Below, in pieces: positions 34,871 to 39,305 of a DNA stretch of 39,305 nt. Within the stretch, counting starts at the first letter, position 1. Each line of letters opens with the position of its first letter. The notes under the pieces are model-generated. The model was not told where the DNA came from and made no database searches. It was given only the letters and a program-made list of their open reading frames with translations. The position numbers and the translations under genes are program-made. This DNA comes from Streptomyces olivaceus (GTDB taxonomy: Bacteria; Actinomycetota; Actinomycetes; Streptomycetales; Streptomycetaceae): contig NZ_JOFH01000050.1 in NCBI RefSeq assembly GCF_000721235.1, positions 1-39,305 of the forward strand, given 5' to 3'.

Positions 34871-36156
34871 TTGTCAAGCAGCAATCCGCTGCGTGACCCC
34901 GCAGACCGACGGCTCCCGCGTATCGCGGGGCCGTCGGGTCTGGTCATTTTCGGCGTCACCGGTGACCTGTCCCGCAAGAAGCTCATGCCCGCCGTGTACG
35001 ACCTCGCCAACCGGGGTCTGCTGCCGCCGGGCTTCTCGCTCGTCGGTTTCGCCCGCCGCGACTGGGAGCACGAGGACTTCGCCCAAGTCGTGCACGACGC
35101 CGTCAAGGAGCACTCCCGCACCCCCTTCCGCGAGGAGGTCTGGCAGCAGCTCATCCAGGGGATGCGCTTCGTCCAGGGCACCTTCGACGACGACGACGCC
35201 TTCGAGCGGCTGCGCGGCACCATCGAGGAACTGGACAAGGCGCAGGGCACGGGCGGCAACTTCGCCTTCTACCTGTCGGTGCCGCCGAGGTCCTTCCCCG
35301 TGGTCATCCAGCAGCTCAAGAAGCACTCGCTCGCCGACCAGTCGAGCGGCTCCTGGCGCCGCGCGGTGATCGAGAAGCCGTTCGGGCACGACCTGAAGTC
35401 GGCCGAGGAGCTGAACGCGATCGTCCACGAGGTGTTCGCCCCGGACCAGGTCTTCCGGATCGACCACTACCTGGGCAAGGAGACCGTCCAGAACATCCTG
35501 GCCCTGCGCTTCGCCAACACGATGTTCGAGCCGATCTGGAACCGGTCCTACGTCGACCACGTCCAGATCACGATGGCCGAGGACATCGGCATCGGCGGCC
35601 GGGCCGGCTACTACGACGGCATCGGAAGACCGACACCTACGCGGCGATCAGGGTCGGGATCGACAACCGCCGCTGGGCGGGCGTCCCCTTCTACCTGCGC
35701 ACCGGCAAGCGTCTCGGCCGCCGGGTCACGGAGATCGCGGTCGTCTTCCAGCGCGCCCCGCACTCCCCCTTCGACACGACGGCCACCGAGGAACTGGGCT
35801 CGAACGCGATCGTCGTCCGCGTCCAGCCCGACGAGGGCGTCACCGTCCGCTTCGGCTCCAAGGTGCCGGGCACGTCGATGGAGATCCGGGACGTGTCCAT
35901 GGACTTCGCCTACGGCGAGTCCTTCACCGAGTCCAGCCCGGAGGCGTACGAGCGCCTGATCCTGGACGTCCTCCTGGGCGACGCCAACCTCTTCCCGCGC
36001 ACGGAGGAGGTCGAGCTGTCCTGGAAGATCCTCGACCCGATCGAGGAGTACTGGGACGAGCACGGCACACCGGCGCAGTACCCGGCCGGTACCTGGGGCC
36101 CCGTCGAGGCCGACGACATGCTGGAGCGAGACGGACGGAGCTGGCGCCGCCCATGA
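34871..36156 (+). pseudogene. zwf: Glucose-6-phosphate dehydrogenase, internal deletion and frameshift
   Basis: The N-terminal part is normal: IFGVTGDLSRKK, the NADP site (residues 25-36), the substrate motif RIDHYLGKETVQN and MAEDIGIGGRAGYYDGIG. At 35624-35626 the frame ends in DGIG and jumps to KTDTYAAIRVGIDNRRW in another frame. That second frame then runs normally (VPFYLRTGKRLG...) to the stop at 36156. About 79 codons expected between (with the catalytic RD-x-x-QNH helix) are missing, and the lost length is 1 modulo 3. The first frame would make a 362-residue product with a nonsense tail ending at 35959. The TTG start lies three bases after tal, as usual. Real deletion or assembly error cannot be told apart here. 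Confidence 0.88.
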
Positions 36157-37202
36157 AGACAGACCTCACGGACACCACGGCCAGCAAGATCAACAAGGCG
36201 CTGGTCCTCGGCCGGCGGGCCATCGGGACCCCGGCCGTCGGCATGGTGCTCACCCTGGTCATCGTCACCGACGAGGAGAACGCCTACGACGCGCTGAAGG
36301 CCGCCGGCGACGCCGCGCACGAGCACCCCTCGCGCACGCTCGTCGTCATCAAGCGCGTCTCCCGCTCGCCGCGGGACCGCACCCGGTCCCGCCTCGACGC
36401 AGAGGTACGCCTCGGTGCCGACGCGGGCACCGGCGAGACGATCGTGCTGCGGCTGTACGGCGACGTCGTCGACCACGCCCAGTCGGTGGTCCTGCCGCTG
36501 CTGCTGCCGGACGCGCCGGTCGTGGCCTGGTGGCCGGTCAACGCGCCGCTGGACCCGGCCAAGGACCCGCTGGGCGCCCTGGCCCAGCGCCGGGTCACCG
36601 ACACCTACGCCTGCGAGGAGCCGATACGGGAGCTTGCCGCCCGCGCCGACGCCTACGCGCCCGGCGACACCGACCTGTCCTGGACCCGCATCACGCCGTG
36701 GCGCTCGATGCTGGCTGCGGCACTGGACCAGGTCGACTGCCGGGTGCAGGCGGTCGAGGTGGAGGGCGAGGAGCAGAACCCGAGCTGCGAGCTGCTCGCG
36801 ATGTGGCTCGCGGACCGGCTCTCCGTGCCGGTGCAGCGTTCCGCGTCGGAGGGTCCCGGTCTCACGGCGGTCCGCATGGAGACCGACGGCGGTCCGGTGG
36901 TCCTGGACCGGGCCGACGGCTCGCTGGCGAACCTGTCCATCCACGGCCAGCCCGCCCGCGCGGTGGCGCTCAAGCGCCGCGAGACGGCCGAGCTGATCGC
37001 GGAGGAGCTGCGCCGCCTGGACCCGGACGACACGTACGCCTCGGCGCTGCGGTACGGGGTGGACCGGCTGAACGCGCCTGCCAAAGGGGGCGCGGACGAG
37101 CCGGACGGCGCCGTCGCCACTTCCGTCGGGGCGGCTGCGAAAGCTCCCGCGAAGGACGCGGCGCAGGAGAAGGCACCGGTGAGGAAGGCGGCGGCGAAAT
37201 GA
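36153..37202 (+). CDS. opcA: Glucose-6-phosphate dehydrogenase assembly protein OpcA
   Basis: 349 residues. OpcA is needed for the assembly or allosteric activity of glucose-6-phosphate dehydrogenase in actinobacteria and cyanobacteria. Recognisable segments are MVLTLVIVTD near the N-terminus, HPSRTLVVIKR (about 58-70), VVLPLLLPDAPVVAWWPVNAP (about 113-133) and CELLAMWLADRL. The C-terminus (about 305-349) is an Ala/Lys-rich tail. The ATG overlaps the zwf stop by four bases. Because ribosomes in the shifted zwf frame stop about 190 bases earlier, that coupling should be lost here. Confidence 0.92.
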   Translation: MKTDLTDTTASKINKALVLGRRAIGTPAVGMVLTLVIVTDEENAYDALKAAGDAAHEHPSRTLVVIKRVSRSPRDRTRSRLDAEVRLGADAGTGETIVLRLYGDVVDHAQSVVLPLLLPDAPVVAWWPVNAPLDPAKDPLGALAQRRVTDTYACEEPIRELAARADAYAPGDTDLSWTRITPWRSMLAAALDQVDCRVQAVEVEGEEQNPSCELLAMWLADRLSVPVQRSASEGPGLTAVRMETDGGPVVLDRADGSLANLSIHGQPARAVALKRRETAELIAEELRRLDPDDTYASALRYGVDRLNAPAKGGADEPDGAVATSVGAAAKAPAKDAAQEKAPVRKAAAK

Positions 37203-37978
37203 GCGACACCCCGCAGCTGGTCGTGCACCGCGACAAGAAGCTGATGGCCGAGGCCGCGGCGGCGCGGCTGATCACGAAGATCGTGGACGCGCAGGCCTCC
37301 CGGGGCAGCGCGTCCGTGGTCCTCACGGGCGGCCGCAACGGCAACGGCCTGCTCGCGGCACTCGCCGCCTCCCCGGCGCGGGACGCGATCGACTGGGGCC
37401 GCCTCGACCTGTGGTGGGGCGACGAGCGCTACCTGCCCGAGGGCGACCCCGAGCGCAACGTCACCCAGGCGCGGGAGGCGCTCCTCGACGCGGTGCCGCT
37501 GGACCCGGAGCGGGTGCACGCGATGCCGGCGTCCGACGGCCCGCACGGCACGGACGTGGAGGCCGCGGCGGAGGCGTACGCGCGGGAGCTGGCGGGGGCT
37601 GCCGTCCCGGAGAACCACGCCGAGGTCCCGTCCTTCGACGTCCTCCTGCTGGGCGTCGGCCCGGACACGCACGTGGCGTCGCTCTTCCCGGAGCACCCGG
37701 GAGTCCGGGAGACGCAGCGCACGGTGATCGGCGTCCACGGCTCCCCCAAGCCGCCGCCCGTCCGCGTCTCGCTCACCCTCCCCGCCATCCGTGCCGCCCG
37801 CGAGGTGTGGCTGCTGGCGGCGGGCGAGGACAAGGCGAACGCGGTGGCGATGGCCCTGGCGGGTACGGGCGAGATCCAGGCCCCCGCGGCCGGCGCCCGC
37901 GGCAGGAGCCGCACCCTGTGGCTCCTGGACGAGCCGGCGGCGTCACAACTGCCGAAGTCCCTCTACGAGGCGCACTGA
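37199..37978 (+). CDS. pgl: 6-Phosphogluconolactonase
   Basis: 259 residues, DevB/NagB-like fold. It hydrolyses 6-phosphogluconolactone, the product of Zwf. Motifs: VVLTGGRNGNGLLAAL (phosphate-binding loop, about 42-57), LWWGDERYLPEGDPERN (about 71-87) with the typical GDER, FDVLLLGVGPDTHVASLFP (about 146-164; most relatives have GxGxDGH) and RVSLTLPAIRAA. The ATG overlaps the opcA stop. Last gene of the operon. Confidence 0.94.
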   Translation: MSDTPQLVVHRDKKLMAEAAAARLITKIVDAQASRGSASVVLTGGRNGNGLLAALAASPARDAIDWGRLDLWWGDERYLPEGDPERNVTQAREALLDAVPLDPERVHAMPASDGPHGTDVEAAAEAYARELAGAAVPENHAEVPSFDVLLLGVGPDTHVASLFPEHPGVRETQRTVIGVHGSPKPPPVRVSLTLPAIRAAREVWLLAAGEDKANAVAMALAGTGEIQAPAAGARGRSRTLWLLDEPAASQLPKSLYEAH

Positions 37979-38002
37979 TCCAGCCCGTCGGCGGTGCCCT
38001 CC

Positions 38003-38070
38003 AGTCCGTCCGGCGTTTGAGGACGAGACCGAAAGCCGACAGGGGGTCTGGGGGGGCGCAGCCCCCCGGG
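38003..38070 (+). repeat. Streptomyces intergenic repeat (GTTTGAGGACGAG type)
   Basis: CCGTCCGGCGTTTGAGGACG leads, through an AGGGGGTCTG stretch, to a G-run/C-run hairpin (38051-38057 with 38061-38067). I recognise this as the widespread Streptomyces 3'-end repeat, usually found just after genes. Confidence 0.75.
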
Positions 38071-38071
38071 A

Positions 38072-38128
38072 CGGGAAGGGAAGGGGCGGCGGGGGCGAAG
38101 AACTCCCGCACCGCCCCTTCCCTTCCCG
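38072..38128. terminator. Bidirectional terminator between pgl and pgi
   Basis: A perfect 18-bp stem (38072-38089 with 38111-38128) with a 21-base loop fills the gap between the convergent pgl and pgi genes. Confidence 0.8.
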
Positions 38129-38136
38129 CACCCCAC

Positions 38137-39305
<1,169 letters not shown>

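Noticed and set aside
35620..35630. Programmed frameshift in zwf
   Set aside because: A frameshift alone cannot restore the ~80 missing residues, and there is no slippery sequence at the junction.

Overview
The window is chromosomal DNA of a Streptomyces (or very close actinomycete). The base composition is very GC-rich with G/C at nearly every third codon position. GTG and TTG starts, 4-base start/stop overlaps and G+C hairpins without U-tracts are common. The gene set is typical of the genus: TerD, ABM monooxygenase, actinobacterial DapD, SufRBDCSU-T, OpcA. It also carries the well-known Streptomyces intergenic repeat containing GTTTGAGGACGAG.

Left third (1-14 kb): accessory and surface/phosphate-flavoured genes. 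A two-domain TerD protein and a TetR regulator come first. A tightly coupled operon follows: VTC-domain protein, DUF4956 membrane protein, CotH-type kinase. Next are an OmpR-type response regulator and histidine kinase, a convergent Tat-exported PhoX-like phosphatase, an acidic protein of unknown function, a secreted endonuclease/exonuclease/phosphatase-fold nuclease, and an ABM-fold protein preceded by a SoxR-like box. PHO-box-like 11-bp repeats stand before phoX (clear spacing), before the VTC operon (degenerate) and, more weakly, before the nuclease and terD genes.

Middle (14-24 kb): a DUF3618/holin-like envelope pair, dapD (lysine/peptidoglycan), a TetR/SMR efflux pair, and the complete Fe-S assembly operon sufR-B-D-(Rieske)-C-S-U-T on the minus strand. 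A CAAC-N6-GTTG operator overlaps the sufR start, and a strong hairpin closes the operon.

Right third (24-39 kb): an AAC(3)-like acetyltransferase, a two-gene ABC exporter, ctaA (heme A synthase), a nucleotidyltransferase/amidohydrolase pair, a small conserved-looking protein, and ctaB (heme O synthase). Divergent from ctaB runs the pentose-phosphate operon tkt-tal-zwf-opcA-pgl, with convergent pgi cut by the window edge. Suf + ABC + ctaA/ctaB + tkt-tal-zwf-opcA-pgl is the same core order known around Rv1445c-Rv1466 of Mycobacterium tuberculosis.

The most striking anomaly is zwf. About 80 codons from the centre, including the catalytic QNH segment, are missing and the reading frame is shifted, so glucose-6-phosphate dehydrogenase is broken in this sequence (true deletion or assembly error). 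Other points of interest are the VTC-DUF4956-CotH module with possible phosphate control, a leader ORF with a perfect palindrome before tkt, a 44-bp tandem repeat, a His-rich mature N-terminus on the PhoX-like protein, and a set of apparently leaderless promoters.
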